Part shown: positions 27,539 through 34,869 of the stretch, in pieces
How the letters are laid out: every line of letters begins with the position of its first letter
Position numbering within the stretch: position 1 is the stretch's first letter
NCBI RefSeq assembly: GCF_013868415.1
Contig: NZ_JACEMT010000041.1
Span: forward strand, 62,001 to 126,000
Length of the DNA: 64,000 bases
Reading direction: 5' to 3'
Source of the DNA: Marinobacterium marinum
GTDB lineage: Bacteria; Pseudomonadota; Gammaproteobacteria; Pseudomonadales; Balneatricaceae
The notes under the pieces: generated by a model
Database searches by the model: none
What the model was told of the DNA's origin: nothing
What the model saw: only the letters and a program-made list of their open reading frames with translations
Made by a program: the position numbers and the translations under genes

Positions 27539-27624
27539 GCTCGGTTCCACTTCAAACATTGTGCTGCTCAGTGTATCCAGTCCCGAGGACATTGTCCGTT
27601 AACCGGGACAGCACCTAGGATACA

Positions 27625-27658
27625 AAAACACCCGCCAAGCTGCCCGGGCGGGTGTTTT
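27625..27658. terminator. Strong terminator, originally that of ppsA
   Basis: A 12-bp perfect stem (AAAACACCCGCC at 27625-27636 with its complement at 27647-27658), 10-base loop, with T runs on both strands. On the minus strand it follows, by about 48 bases, the displaced ppsA ending (codons for FFLANEKA and TGA at 27709-27707). It therefore looks like the native ppsA terminator, now 8.8 kb from the gene. Confidence 0.75.
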
Positions 27659-27716
27659 GTTTTCAGTGCTCAAGCGGGTTATCAAGCCCACTCGCTGCCG
27701 CTGAGACTCAAGCCTT

Positions 27717-27736
27717 TTCGTTGGCCAGGAAGAACC
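27717..27736 (+). repeat. Attachment site, end distal to integrase
   Basis: TTCGTTGGCCAGGAAGAACC, identical to 36518-36537. Read on the minus strand it encodes the final residues FFLANE of ppsA, followed by AAG GCT TGA, the likely original end of the gene (NEKA). This shows that ppsA was the target and that this side is the displaced host 3' end. Confidence 0.88.
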
Positions 27737-27766
27737 TTAGTTTTTTAACACTTATAGAACAATGGC

Positions 27767-28066
27767 TTATATTTTATGCCTAAAATCAGCAAACATATTG
27801 CAAACATCTAGCTCCCTGTCGATCTCTACCAGCCTGCCCCTGTATTCCTGTTCACTAATCTGATGCTGCCAGTACCTTTGTCGGGCTTCAATTGCCTGCA
27901 TCGCCAGGTTGAACGCCTCATGCTTCACGCGCCAGCGGTGAACTGTTCGCCGGTCGATGCCTAGCCTCTCTGCCAGTCTGCCCATGCTCGGGAATGGTTT
28001 AGCCTGCTCTGCATACTGCCGTGCGGTGACAACAGCTTCGGCGCTGAATTTGGTCGGATATGGCAT
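27767..28066 (-). CDS. HTH protein of the satellite, terminase-small-subunit-like
   Basis: 99 residues with a very good ribosome site (AGGAGGT). Residues 5-50 form a helix-turn-helix (SMGRLAERLGIDRRTVHRWR) of the type found in small terminase subunits and transposase-like DNA-binding proteins; the rest is helical. Last gene of the leftward small-gene operon. The distal integrase arm site (27789-27807) lies inside its 3' end, so the gene reaches almost to the attachment site. Exact role unknown. Confidence 0.65.
   Translation of the reverse strand: MPYPTKFSAEAVVTARQYAEQAKPFPSMGRLAERLGIDRRTVHRWRVKHEAFNLAMQAIEARQRYWQHQISEQEYRGRLVEIDRELDVCNMFADFRHKI
27789..27807 (+). repeat. Putative integrase arm-type sites, distal end
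   Basis: Two copies of GCAAACAT, 11 bases apart (27789-27796 and 27800-27807). The same pair, same order and same spacing, occurs near the other end at 36360-36378. Paired short repeats inside both ends of an element, 50-150 bases from the core, are typical arm sites for a tyrosine integrase. Confidence 0.6.
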
Positions 28067-28071
28067 TGCGT

Positions 28072-28410
28072 CTACCTCCTTGCCTTGCCTAACGTGCGTT
28101 CACCGTCGCGGATCTCCAAAACTGCCTGCTTGAATTGATCCTGCAGCCACTCCGGGTCAGTGCCTGTCATCTGGCATAAGTGCCGCGTCATCGGCCCCAG
28201 CCTGCAAACATCATCAAACGCAGCTTCCAGCTCATAATCTGGCACGTTAAATGGTTTTTTACCGCCGGTGGCGTGCCTGATTGCGTCCTGCAGGTACAGC
28301 GCCAGCGCAGACGCCCATAGCCTTGAGCACTGCTCGGCCTGCTGAGTTGGACACGGCTCCAGGTCATCGGCGTGATCGGCTTCAATGGTCGCGGTGACGG
28401 GTGCATTCAT
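28072..28410 (-). CDS. Satellite protein of unknown function
   Basis: 112 residues from ATG 28410; the frame is open to 28491 but the upstream part overlaps the preceding gene. The protein is acidic and helical with four cysteines (C20, C28, C67, C78 approx.) and a segment LWASALALYLQDAIRHATGG. No family recognised. The 11-base and 5-base gaps to its neighbours place it in the leftward operon. Confidence 0.6.
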   Translation of the reverse strand: MNAPVTATIEADHADDLEPCPTQQAEQCSRLWASALALYLQDAIRHATGGKKPFNVPDYELEAAFDDVCRLGPMTRHLCQMTGTDPEWLQDQFKQAVLEIRDGERTLGKARR

Positions 28411-28421
28411 CGGCTTAGACC

Positions 28422-28646
28422 TCAGTGCAAACTCTGAACCACCGGCAGATCCCGGACGGCTTCGACAAGCTCCGGGCGGTGGCGTAACCATCGGTAAAGC
28501 GTTGGGCGGCTGATCCCCAATTCATCAGCGAGTGCGGTCATGCTGGGGCGCTGGCCCTGAGCTTCACACCGGCGCAGATAAGCCCGGACGGTGCCGGGCA
28601 TGTCTGGTCGATACAGTGGCGGGCGTCCTGCTTGGCTATACCGCAT
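28422..28646 (-). CDS. Small HTH protein of the satellite
   Basis: 74 residues from ATG 28646 with GAAGG upstream; an ATG at 28718 would overlap the previous gene by 83 bases. It consists mainly of a helix-turn-helix (PSMTALADELGISRPTLYRWL) after a short basic opening (RPPLYRPDMPGTVRAYL), a pattern seen in phage small terminase subunits and in regulators. Its relation to the 99-aa HTH protein two genes on is unclear. Confidence 0.58.
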   Translation of the reverse strand: MRYSQAGRPPLYRPDMPGTVRAYLRRCEAQGQRPSMTALADELGISRPTLYRWLRHRPELVEAVRDLPVVQSLH

Positions 28647-29277
28647 CGCGCTCAACCTTCCGGCCATGCGGACCAATGCTTGCCACTGCTCGATTGAACC
28701 CAGCTCGGCAACGGTCACGGACGGCTGTCAGGTCCATGATTTCCGCTTCTACGGCCTTGAGCTTGTCGGCTGCCCCATCGGTCACAATGTCGATAAGTCG
28801 CGCTTGTGCGGCTTCCTGCAGCGGCTGGCGCTTACATGCTCGGGCGGTATCTGCAAGCACACGCAAACCATCGGCATCAGTCGCGGATTCCAGCAGCTCG
28901 GCATCATCAGCACCGGCAATAATCGCGGCTTGAATGTCCAGGCGCTTGCGCAGATCGGACACGCTTTCCGGTTGTGGTTCGCATGCCTTGCTGAGCTGGT
29001 CGCGGTACTGGCTTGCCTGTTCGGTTAGCCGGTCAATGAGTGCATCCAGCTCTGTCATTTGGGGCGCGTGCTTCCGGGCTTCGGCCTGAAACTTGTCATA
29101 CGCGGCATCCACGGCGGCAACGGCGGCGGCAATTTCGTTATTCATAGCCACAACGGCATCGGCGGCATCACCCCGGTAACGGTGTGGCAGTGCCACTTCC
29201 TCAATCGACAAGCTCAGCGCGTGGGTATAAGGCTGGCCAAACTCGTTGGAGCGCAAAAATTCGGGAATCTGACTCAT
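28636..29277 (-). CDS. Coiled-coil satellite protein of unknown function
   Basis: 213 residues, alanine- and aspartate-rich and almost wholly helical (AAAVAAVDAAYDKFQAEARK; LTEQASQYRDQLSKAC), compatible with a scaffold or coiled-coil protein. Its ATG overlaps the stop of the upstream gene (ATGA at 29277-29274). No homologue recognised. In satellites such genes can encode capsid-size redirecting or anti-phage functions, but nothing in the sequence shows this. Confidence 0.6.
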   Translation of the reverse strand: MSQIPEFLRSNEFGQPYTHALSLSIEEVALPHRYRGDAADAVVAMNNEIAAAVAAVDAAYDKFQAEARKHAPQMTELDALIDRLTEQASQYRDQLSKACEPQPESVSDLRKRLDIQAAIIAGADDAELLESATDADGLRVLADTARACKRQPLQEAAQARLIDIVTDGAADKLKAVEAEIMDLTAVRDRCRAGFNRAVASIGPHGRKVERDAV

Positions 29278-29555
29278 TGCGGCATGTACCCCTCATCATC
29301 CGGCGCTTCCATGTCCATGATCGAATCACCACGGTTGCCCTTAAAAATACCGCCCAACTCAGGCGTATCAGATACGGAAGGCGGCTCCATCAGCAGACCT
29401 ACCTTGCCTTGCCGGTGCAGGCGCTCAAATGCCTGCCGGTGGCTTTCGTCGTAGGCGGTGTGTGCAATCAGGTTTGCACGGATCATTGCCATTAATGAAT
29501 CATCGCTGGTCATGACACCAGTGAAGGTTTTTTCCTGTTTGGCTGTAAGTGCCAT
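29274..29555 (-). CDS. First gene of the leftward satellite operon, unknown function
   Basis: 93 residues, start ATG 29555 with GGAG about 10 bases before it. Helical middle (SLMAMIRANLIAHTAYDESH) and an acidic C-terminus. No family recognised. It is translated first in the leftward operon from the divergent promoter region at about 29606-29646 and overlaps the next gene by ATGA. Confidence 0.6.
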   Translation of the reverse strand: MALTAKQEKTFTGVMTSDDSLMAMIRANLIAHTAYDESHRQAFERLHRQGKVGLLMEPPSVSDTPELGGIFKGNRGDSIMDMEAPDDEGYMPQ

Positions 29556-29605
29556 CGGTGTGGTTCTCCAACAAAGCGTTAAATATGTGTTGCGTAACTG
29601 TCTAA

Positions 29606-29646
29606 ATTATAACCTATTACGTGGTAGAATGTTAGTGAATACTAAC
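29606..29646. promoter_or_regulatory. Divergent promoter region with one operator
   Basis: On the minus strand TATAAT (29611-29606) serves the leftward operon; on the plus strand TAGAAT (29625-29630) could serve the terminase gene. Between them and rightwards lies a perfect dyad, GTTAGT-GAAT-ACTAAC (29631-29646), which would cover the leftward -35 and the rightward +1. A single repressor could thus control both. No good -35 hexamers are visible, so activation may be needed. Confidence 0.5.
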
Positions 29647-29663
29647 CTTATAGGCTTTGAATT

Positions 29664-30065
29664 ATGGCGAACATTGGACGACCACGGGTATTCCAGAACC
29701 CCGGCGAACTTGAATCAGGATTGAACGATTATCTGCAGCATTGCGAGGACTCAGGCGAACCCAAAACGATCACCGGCCTTTGCCTGTTTTTGGGACTCAG
29801 CAGCCGGGCGGCATTAGACGACTACGCTGGACGGGATGGTTTCGGGGATGCGGTGGCGCGGTGCAAACTAGCGGTTGAACACGGATATGAATTGCGCCTG
29901 CATGGTGACGGTGCATCATCTGGCGCAGTGTTCGCGCTGAAAAACTTCGGTTGGAGTGATCGCCGGGAACTCGACCATCAGTCATCAGACGGATCCCACC
30001 GGCCCCCGGCGGCTCAAGTGGTGGTCACTGAGGCCGATATTCAGAGCATCCTCGACCGGCTGTAA
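29664..30065 (+). CDS. Terminase small subunit, P22 gp3-type DNA-packaging protein
   Basis: 133 residues. The family's order is clear: an N-terminal GRPRVFQNPGELE, TITGLCLFLGLSSRAALDDYAGRDGF, then EHGYELRLHGDGASSGAVFALKNFGW (split here for length: EHGYELRLH and GAVFALKNFGW). Small terminase subunits recognise the packaging site and form a ring that engages the large subunit. With no large terminase on the element, this protein would have to work with that of a helper phage, as TerS does in staphylococcal satellites. Only rightward gene of the element. Confidence 0.78.
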   Translation: MANIGRPRVFQNPGELESGLNDYLQHCEDSGEPKTITGLCLFLGLSSRAALDDYAGRDGFGDAVARCKLAVEHGYELRLHGDGASSGAVFALKNFGWSDRRELDHQSSDGSHRPPAAQVVVTEADIQSILDRL

Positions 30066-30078
30066 TGGTATAGGCGGC

Positions 30079-30699
30079 TCAGGTGGCCGCCTTTTCGCGT
30101 TTCACTGTCTGGACTAAGTAAGTGCTGCAGCCTGCAAGCTCTGCCGTTCTGCGTACACTGTGGCCCTTCTCCAGCAGCTCAGCCACCCTGAGGCGTTTGT
30201 CGGCGTCCTTCTTTCGGCCCTGATAGACGCCTGCAGCCTTTGCCTTGTCGATGCCCTGTCTCTGCCTCCGGCGGCGGTCATCGTAGTCCTTGCGAGCAAC
30301 TGCGGCCAACACATCCAGCATCATGCCGTTAAGCGCATCCAGCATCCGAGCGGTGAAGTCATCCCCGGCGGTTTCCTTCATGGCGGCATGGCTGGTCGGC
30401 AAATCCAGCGCGACAACACGCACGCCCTTGGAGTCGATCTCATGCCGTAGGGTTTTCCAGTCATCAGCACTGAGGCGGCTCAGGCGGTCAACCTGTTCCA
30501 CCAGCAGCACATCACCGGCGTGGGCGTCATCCAGCAGGCGCATAAGCTCCGGTCGATCCTTCCGGGTGCCTGATTCATTTTCCGTGTAATAGGACGCGAC
30601 TTTGTGGCCGTGGTCACTGGCGAACTGTTCCAGGTCAGAACGGGCGCGGTTGGCGTCCTGATCCTTAGTTGATGCTCTAAGGTATGCGCGGATAAACAT
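30079..30699 (-). CDS. Serine recombinase (resolvase/invertase family)
   Basis: 206 residues. Catalytic domain of about 140 residues with the active serine near residue 10 (AYLRASTKDQD), the arginines of the VDRLSRLSADDW region and the family helix E, then a C-terminal Hin-type helix-turn-helix (RVAELLEKGHSVRRTAELAG). Size and layout fit small resolvases and invertases, not large integrases. It lies next to the iteron origin, where resolvases of plasmids often sit. The GTG/ATG pair at 30702/30699 leaves the start one codon uncertain. Confidence 0.83.
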   Translation of the reverse strand: MFIRAYLRASTKDQDANRARSDLEQFASDHGHKVASYYTENESGTRKDRPELMRLLDDAHAGDVLLVEQVDRLSRLSADDWKTLRHEIDSKGVRVVALDLPTSHAAMKETAGDDFTARMLDALNGMMLDVLAAVARKDYDDRRRRQRQGIDKAKAAGVYQGRKKDADKRLRVAELLEKGHSVRRTAELAGCSTYLVQTVKREKAAT

Positions 30700-31011
30700 C
30701 ACTGATCCCCTGTGTTGTTATGGGTGTGTTGTTTTTACTGTATAGAATAGGGTTATATTTATCAACCAAAATACAGGGCTTAGGGGAAGGTGTTTGTATA
30801 TTGGTTGGGCTATACCCTTTTCAACACACATCAGCAGCACGTTTCCCCCGCGTTTGATGCCAGAAAAATCATGGGGCGCTTCAGTGGGTCGCGATTGGGG
30901 GCGGGAACCTCGACCACCTCCATGGCGTCGGGAATCTGTGGCGCTTGCTGGCGCTAACGGGCCTAAAATCTGCGGCGCTTCGATTTGTTAGCCGGTCTGT
31001 TTGTGTTCACT

Positions 31012-31375
31012 TTGTCCAAATGGCTTGCCCAGCTACAGGCCAGTAACGGCGCGACTTTCGGGCTATTTGTCCAAACTTGTCCAAATGGCTTGCCCGGCTA
31101 CAGGCCAGTAACGGCGCGACTTTCGGGCTATTTGTCCAAACTTGTCCAAATGGCTTGCCCGGCTACAGGCCAGTAACGGCGGGGCATACAGCCTATTTGT
31201 CCAAATAAAGAGAATTTTTTTATTTTCTTTGTTCTTTTCTCTCCCTTTTTTTGTTTATCTTGAAAATCGCGGTTTTTTGGAAAAATAAGCCCTCAGCCCA
31301 GTAACGGCGCGGCTTTGAGCTGGGCAAAAGGCTTGCCCAAGTTTGCCCAAGTTGGACAAGTTGCCCAAGTCGCAG
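31012..31375. other. Probable replication origin: 65-bp tandem repeats, AT-rich tract and phased boxes
   Basis: Three head-to-tail repeats of 65 bases start at 31012, 31077 and 31142; the first two differ by one base, the third diverges in the middle. Each has TTGTCCAA near both ends and CCAGTAACGGCG in the centre. Then comes an 80-base AT-rich tract (about 31205-31290), a partial fourth copy (CCAGTAACGGCGCGGCTTT near 31300) and boxes TTGCCCAA at 31333, 31343 and 31361 with TTGGACAA at 31352, spaced 9-10 bases. Iterons with a DNA-unwinding tract next to a primase-helicase gene are the form of a replication origin. The 709-base gap 30700-31408 has no gene. Confidence 0.72.
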
Positions 31376-31378
31376 GCA

Positions 31379-31405
31379 CAAAAAAGGGGCCACTGTCGGC
31401 CCCTT
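31379..31405 (-). terminator. Terminator of the primase operon
   Basis: On the minus strand, AAGGGGCC and GGCCCCTT form an 8-bp stem with a six-base loop, followed by TTTTTT, a few bases after the stop of the primase-helicase gene (31409). It ends the early satellite operon before the origin. Confidence 0.75.
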
Positions 31406-31408
31406 GCG

Positions 31409-33892
31409 TCATATTGCGGATTTTGAGCGGTAACGCTTGGATCTGCCGTTATCTATCAATTCCAGCTCACCACTGGCCTGCATACGATCCAACAGCTCGG
31501 CTAACCTGTCCCTGGTCACGTCCTTGTTCTGCATCGCCTGCCACTCTCTCGACCGGGTGACGGTCTTTTCTGTCGCGCTTGGGGTTAGTCCTTGCCCCTT
31601 GCACTGTTTGAGCAGTTTCAGCCGGGCGTTCTCAATAACGGCCCCATCTGCAGCGGCATCGCCTTGCGCCATCGCCTGAATTATCAATTCGCGTATGTCT
31701 GCAATGGATGATTTCACCAGCGCCCCGGCATATTTGGCGTGCTTTAGGGTGATCGTTCCGGTTTCAACGGCCAACAGGCTGGCCACCTTATAGAGTTGTT
31801 CAGGCGCTCGGCGGTAGATAGCTCCTAAATATTGGCAGTTGCGCTGTTCTTCGGCGTCGTAGAAATCAATGCACTGCTCCAGGTATTCAGCCGCATCAGG
31901 TGACGGGATAACCATTTCACGGGATCGCTTGATCCTGCTCAGGCGCTCCACTATTTCAGCCTCCAGGTGCTTTGCGGCGTTCTGGTCGCGTTTCCCTCTT
32001 TTCAGTAGTTCGCCACCTTCCGGGCATCGGACAACAAGGGTTCGGCCCATCAAGCCTTCGGCAATGGCGGTCGAATCAGCGGCCAGCTTGTCCATGTGTT
32101 CCGGCACTGAATGGCCCATGATTGAACAGAAGGGGTTCGGCCATCCGTTCTCGATGTAATCAATGTGCCGCTCGAGCTTTTCCTTTGTCCTGGTCAGCCT
32201 TATAAGGTCGTCGCTGATTTCGCTCCCGTCTTCGTTCTGTTTGTCGAGCTTGGCATTTACCTGTTTCAGATCATCGTTCAAAGTCTTTAACGGCCCCCGC
32301 TTTTCCATCGGTCGGAAGGTATAGCGGTTCGTGGTCGTCATCTTGAGGATTTCGGGCTTTATCTTCTTTTCATAGCTGGCTGCATTCTTGTCCTGTATGC
32401 CACCTAACAATGAATGCGCCTCGTCCACAATGTAGAGACTAGCCCCGTCTGTCTCGATCATGTTGTATATCATGTCTCGAAAACTGCCAGGTTCGGACGT
32501 TACCTTGCTGCTCAGATGAACAGAGTGCAGCAACTCCTTTGCTACTTCTTGCGGGTTTTCCTTACCGGCTGCGCTCGATGCAATACCTAGCGTTAGCAGG
32601 TTCAGCTTTTTGGTGTATTCCGATTCGCGCCCATTGCTCAGCAGCGCCAGCACATGAAGCGCGGCCAGCTTGTAAAGCTCGGGGCGGTCGCGCCGTGCTT
32701 TCATCTGCATAAGCTGGCATATATCCCCGGCAATTCCCGGCGGGTAATCCAGGTCAATCCCCGGATCACTAGCCGGGCTAGTATCTTGCTCAGGTTCGGC
32801 GGTGCTGTCCTGCAGATCCTCAAACGTCCGGGCGGCATGTTCCTGTTCTCGCTGAATCGCCCACTCTTTCCGGCGCTCCTGGTTGCCGTCCTTGTCGAGC
32901 ATAACGGCCACGGCTTCCACGGCTGCAGCTTCATCGCCCCCGTGTTCAAAGTGGCAATACAGGTCGAAGCTGTCACCCCATTGGCCGGAACCACCAGGGA
33001 ACGGCGCTCCTATGCCTGCAGCCTGATCGCTGCCGTGGTGACTAACCCACTTGCCGCTATCCATGATGGATATGGCGGCTGATCCACTCGAGCTGTAAGG
33101 TGATAACAGGCGCTTGCCTCGTGGTTTTGCGCCGTAGCTGATCCAGGCATCCCCGCTCCTCACCTGTTCAGCGTAGGCGGTGCGAGGCAATACGCCCTGA
33201 ACCTTGACCAGCTCGGCGGCTTTTCGGCGGCTCTCTTCACGTTTGGTGTCTGCTTCGGCTTTGGCTGCAGCATCAGCGGCCCTGATCGCTGCAATCTGAT
33301 CGGCCCATTGGTGCGGTGACAGGAAGCCCAGCATTTCCTCAACGTGGAAGCTGTACCACTCGCCGGGGTTCGGAAGGTAGCAGAGCTGTCCAGATCGCTC
33401 ATTCACTATGTCCGGCTGTATGCCCCCGGTCTGCATCAGATCGTTAAGAATCGCCTGCATGATCTGCCAGGTGTAACCGTCCACGGGTTCCAACAGCGGG
33501 ATAATGAGGCGGTGCTTTTGGTTGTCTTTAGTCGCGCTGCGGCTGGCGTATGCCCAGAAATCGCCAGGGATATGACCAGCGGCATGTTCAATGCTGTCAG
33601 TCATCGTCCGGCCCTGCAGCTCGTCAGCATCGAACCATAGGGCATGATAGCGGCCCTGGTTGCGGTGCTGTTCGTGGCTGCGGGTCAGTTGATCGGACGG
33701 GATGAACCAAAGCCCGGCGTGTTTATCGCTGGTCTGCAGGCCATCGCGCCCCGCTTCGATCATCTGCCGGATCTGCTGCAGGGTGATAGTGTCGAGCTGT
33801 TCCCGCTTTTCCGTGTGGTACTGGCCACGGCCAGCACACAACGGAACGGTCAGCACATTATTAGCCGGGCTAATCGCTTGAGGTGCATTCAT
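31409..33892 (-). CDS. Primase-helicase of the satellite (PrimPol-like plus DUF3987)
   Basis: 827 residues from ATG 33892, whose start overlaps the preceding stop (ATGA). The N-terminal part looks like an archaeo-eukaryotic-type primase: ALWFDADE (metal-binding acids), KDNQKHRLIIPL (conserved histidine) and PDIVNERSGQLCYLPNP (third acid and basic patch). After a charged linker (about 215-245 and 345-400) follows a DUF3987-type helicase-like domain with a Walker A-like SSAAGKEN and Walker B SLYIVDEAHSLLG, and a C-terminal winged-helix stretch. It should start replication at the adjacent iteron origin. Confidence 0.78.
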   Translation of the reverse strand: MNAPQAISPANNVLTVPLCAGRGQYHTEKREQLDTITLQQIRQMIEAGRDGLQTSDKHAGLWFIPSDQLTRSHEQHRNQGRYHALWFDADELQGRTMTDSIEHAAGHIPGDFWAYASRSATKDNQKHRLIIPLLEPVDGYTWQIMQAILNDLMQTGGIQPDIVNERSGQLCYLPNPGEWYSFHVEEMLGFLSPHQWADQIAAIRAADAAAKAEADTKREESRRKAAELVKVQGVLPRTAYAEQVRSGDAWISYGAKPRGKRLLSPYSSSGSAAISIMDSGKWVSHHGSDQAAGIGAPFPGGSGQWGDSFDLYCHFEHGGDEAAAVEAVAVMLDKDGNQERRKEWAIQREQEHAARTFEDLQDSTAEPEQDTSPASDPGIDLDYPPGIAGDICQLMQMKARRDRPELYKLAALHVLALLSNGRESEYTKKLNLLTLGIASSAAGKENPQEVAKELLHSVHLSSKVTSEPGSFRDMIYNMIETDGASLYIVDEAHSLLGGIQDKNAASYEKKIKPEILKMTTTNRYTFRPMEKRGPLKTLNDDLKQVNAKLDKQNEDGSEISDDLIRLTRTKEKLERHIDYIENGWPNPFCSIMGHSVPEHMDKLAADSTAIAEGLMGRTLVVRCPEGGELLKRGKRDQNAAKHLEAEIVERLSRIKRSREMVIPSPDAAEYLEQCIDFYDAEEQRNCQYLGAIYRRAPEQLYKVASLLAVETGTITLKHAKYAGALVKSSIADIRELIIQAMAQGDAAADGAVIENARLKLLKQCKGQGLTPSATEKTVTRSREWQAMQNKDVTRDRLAELLDRMQASGELELIDNGRSKRYRSKSAI

Positions 33893-34182
33893 CGAATCAC
33901 CTCCCCGACCTTCAGGCGAACGGCGGGGCGGCCATCCGAAGTCCAATGCTTGCCATAATCGGGGACATTTACAGGATCAAACTCGACGGCCAGGCGGCCA
34001 TCGGTCAGCATCTGATCAATCACGACACGCACGTCGTCCTCGAAAAATGCGGTGCTCAGGCGCTTGTGAAGGTCCACCAGTGTGACCGGATCCATGACAT
34101 GCCGATTACGGACATACTCCAGGATCAACAGCTCGACCATGTGGCCATGTGGCTGCGGGTATGGGCGATTATTAGCGGTCAT
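33889..34182 (-). CDS. Small satellite protein, winged-helix-like
   Basis: 97 residues from ATG 34182 with AAGGGGGC at a good distance. Sequence (MVELLILEYVRNRHVMDPVT; VVIDQMLTDGRLAVEFDPV) suggests a winged helix of about 70 residues. It overlaps the primase gene by ATGA and the 41-codon ORF upstream by 11 bases. No family recognised; a replication or regulatory accessory role fits the position. Confidence 0.6.
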   Translation of the reverse strand: MTANNRPYPQPHGHMVELLILEYVRNRHVMDPVTLVDLHKRLSTAFFEDDVRVVIDQMLTDGRLAVEFDPVNVPDYGKHWTSDGRPAVRLKVGEVIR

Positions 34183-34297
34183 AATTCGCCCCCTTGCCAT
34201 TGCAACCATTGTGCTCAGTGGTAAAATAGTAACCAGTGAATGATTTATGATCGGCTTTGATGTTCTCAGCGTCAAAGCCTTTTCTTTTCTGGTTCAT
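34172..34297 (-). CDS. 41-residue ORF between AlpA and the 97-aa gene
   Basis: Open frame ATG 34297 to TAA 34172. Its ATG overlaps the AlpA stop (ATGA at 34297-34294) and its end overlaps the next gene by 11 bases, so it exactly fills the gap in a chain of coupled genes. The product is basic at the start (MNQKRKGFD) and rich in aromatic and polar residues. Support is purely positional. Confidence 0.42.
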   Translation of the reverse strand: MNQKRKGFDAENIKADHKSFTGYYFTTEHNGCNGKGANYDR

Positions 34298-34494
34298 ACC
34301 CGTCCAGCCTCCTTGCCTTCCAGCCAATTCAGCAAAGACTCAGCACGCCAGCCAACACAACGGGACGTGATAACGATTTTTCGCGGGAACGTGGGGTCTG
34401 ATTGCTCCAAACGCCAAAGGGTCGTAGTCGATACACCCAACAGGGCTGCAGCGGCTTTGGTGCGTAGCAGTTCAGTTTTCTGTGTGATCTTCAT
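34294..34494 (-). CDS. alpA: AlpA-family transcriptional regulator
   Basis: 66 residues, the usual AlpA length. MerR-like winged helix: LLRTKAAAALLGVSTTTLWR, then FPRKIVITSRCVGWRAESL and NWLEG. AlpA proteins activate or act as excisionases in phages, P4-like satellites and Gram-negative PICIs. The start overlaps the stop of the 125-aa gene (ATGA at 34494-34491). Position right after the integrase and before the primase is the PICI order. Confidence 0.85.
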   Translation of the reverse strand: MKITQKTELLRTKAAAALLGVSTTTLWRLEQSDPTFPRKIVITSRCVGWRAESLLNWLEGKEAGRV

Positions 34495-34868
34495 GCCAGC
34501 ACCTCCTTGAAAGCATCAAGGCGGGTGGCCAATAGGCGGGTTAAACGTGATCGCGCGGGTTCTGGGTCAGGATCTCCACTGCTGCTGCCGGAACTACTGC
34601 CTGAGCTGTTTCCGTTAACGCGGTGGCTGCCCCCGTGGCTGGCGCTGCTACGTTTGGAGCGGGTGGACTGGTTCTGCTGTACCGATTGCGCCTTAGAAAC
34701 GTGCGACGGCTTGCCGGAAAGCATGTCGGACAGCTTGTGGAGCAAGGATATTACTTTCAGGCGCTGTGCCTTGCCACTGCCGGTACGCTTCAGCTTGCTT
34801 GCTTTCGCGGTCAGGGCATCGCGTATTACATACGCATCTTTGCGCCGAATGTTTACATTGATTCCCAT
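34491..34868 (-). CDS. Ser/Gly-rich satellite protein, first gene of the early operon
   Basis: 125 residues from ATG 34868. The N-terminal half is basic and helical (RRKDAYVIRDALTAKASKLK); the second half holds a serine/glycine repeat (NSSGSSSGSSSGDPDPEP) and a basic helix. No family known. Its ribosome site GAGG lies in the 3' arm of a hairpin directly upstream, so expression may depend on opening of that hairpin. Confidence 0.6.
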   Translation of the reverse strand: MGINVNIRRKDAYVIRDALTAKASKLKRTGSGKAQRLKVISLLHKLSDMLSGKPSHVSKAQSVQQNQSTRSKRSSASHGGSHRVNGNSSGSSSGSSSGDPDPEPARSRLTRLLATRLDAFKEVLA

Positions 34869-34869
34869 C

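Noticed and set aside
27701-27740. tRNA gene as the attachment site of the element
   Set aside because: No cloverleaf can be drawn at either repeat; the core is coding sequence of ppsA.
30794-30991. 65-codon plus-strand ORF in the origin region
   Set aside because: No ribosome site, unlikely composition, and it lies in repeated noncoding sequence next to the iterons.
31012-31206. CRISPR array
   Set aside because: The repeats are 65 bases long and directly adjacent with no unique spacers, and no cas genes are near. They fit iterons.
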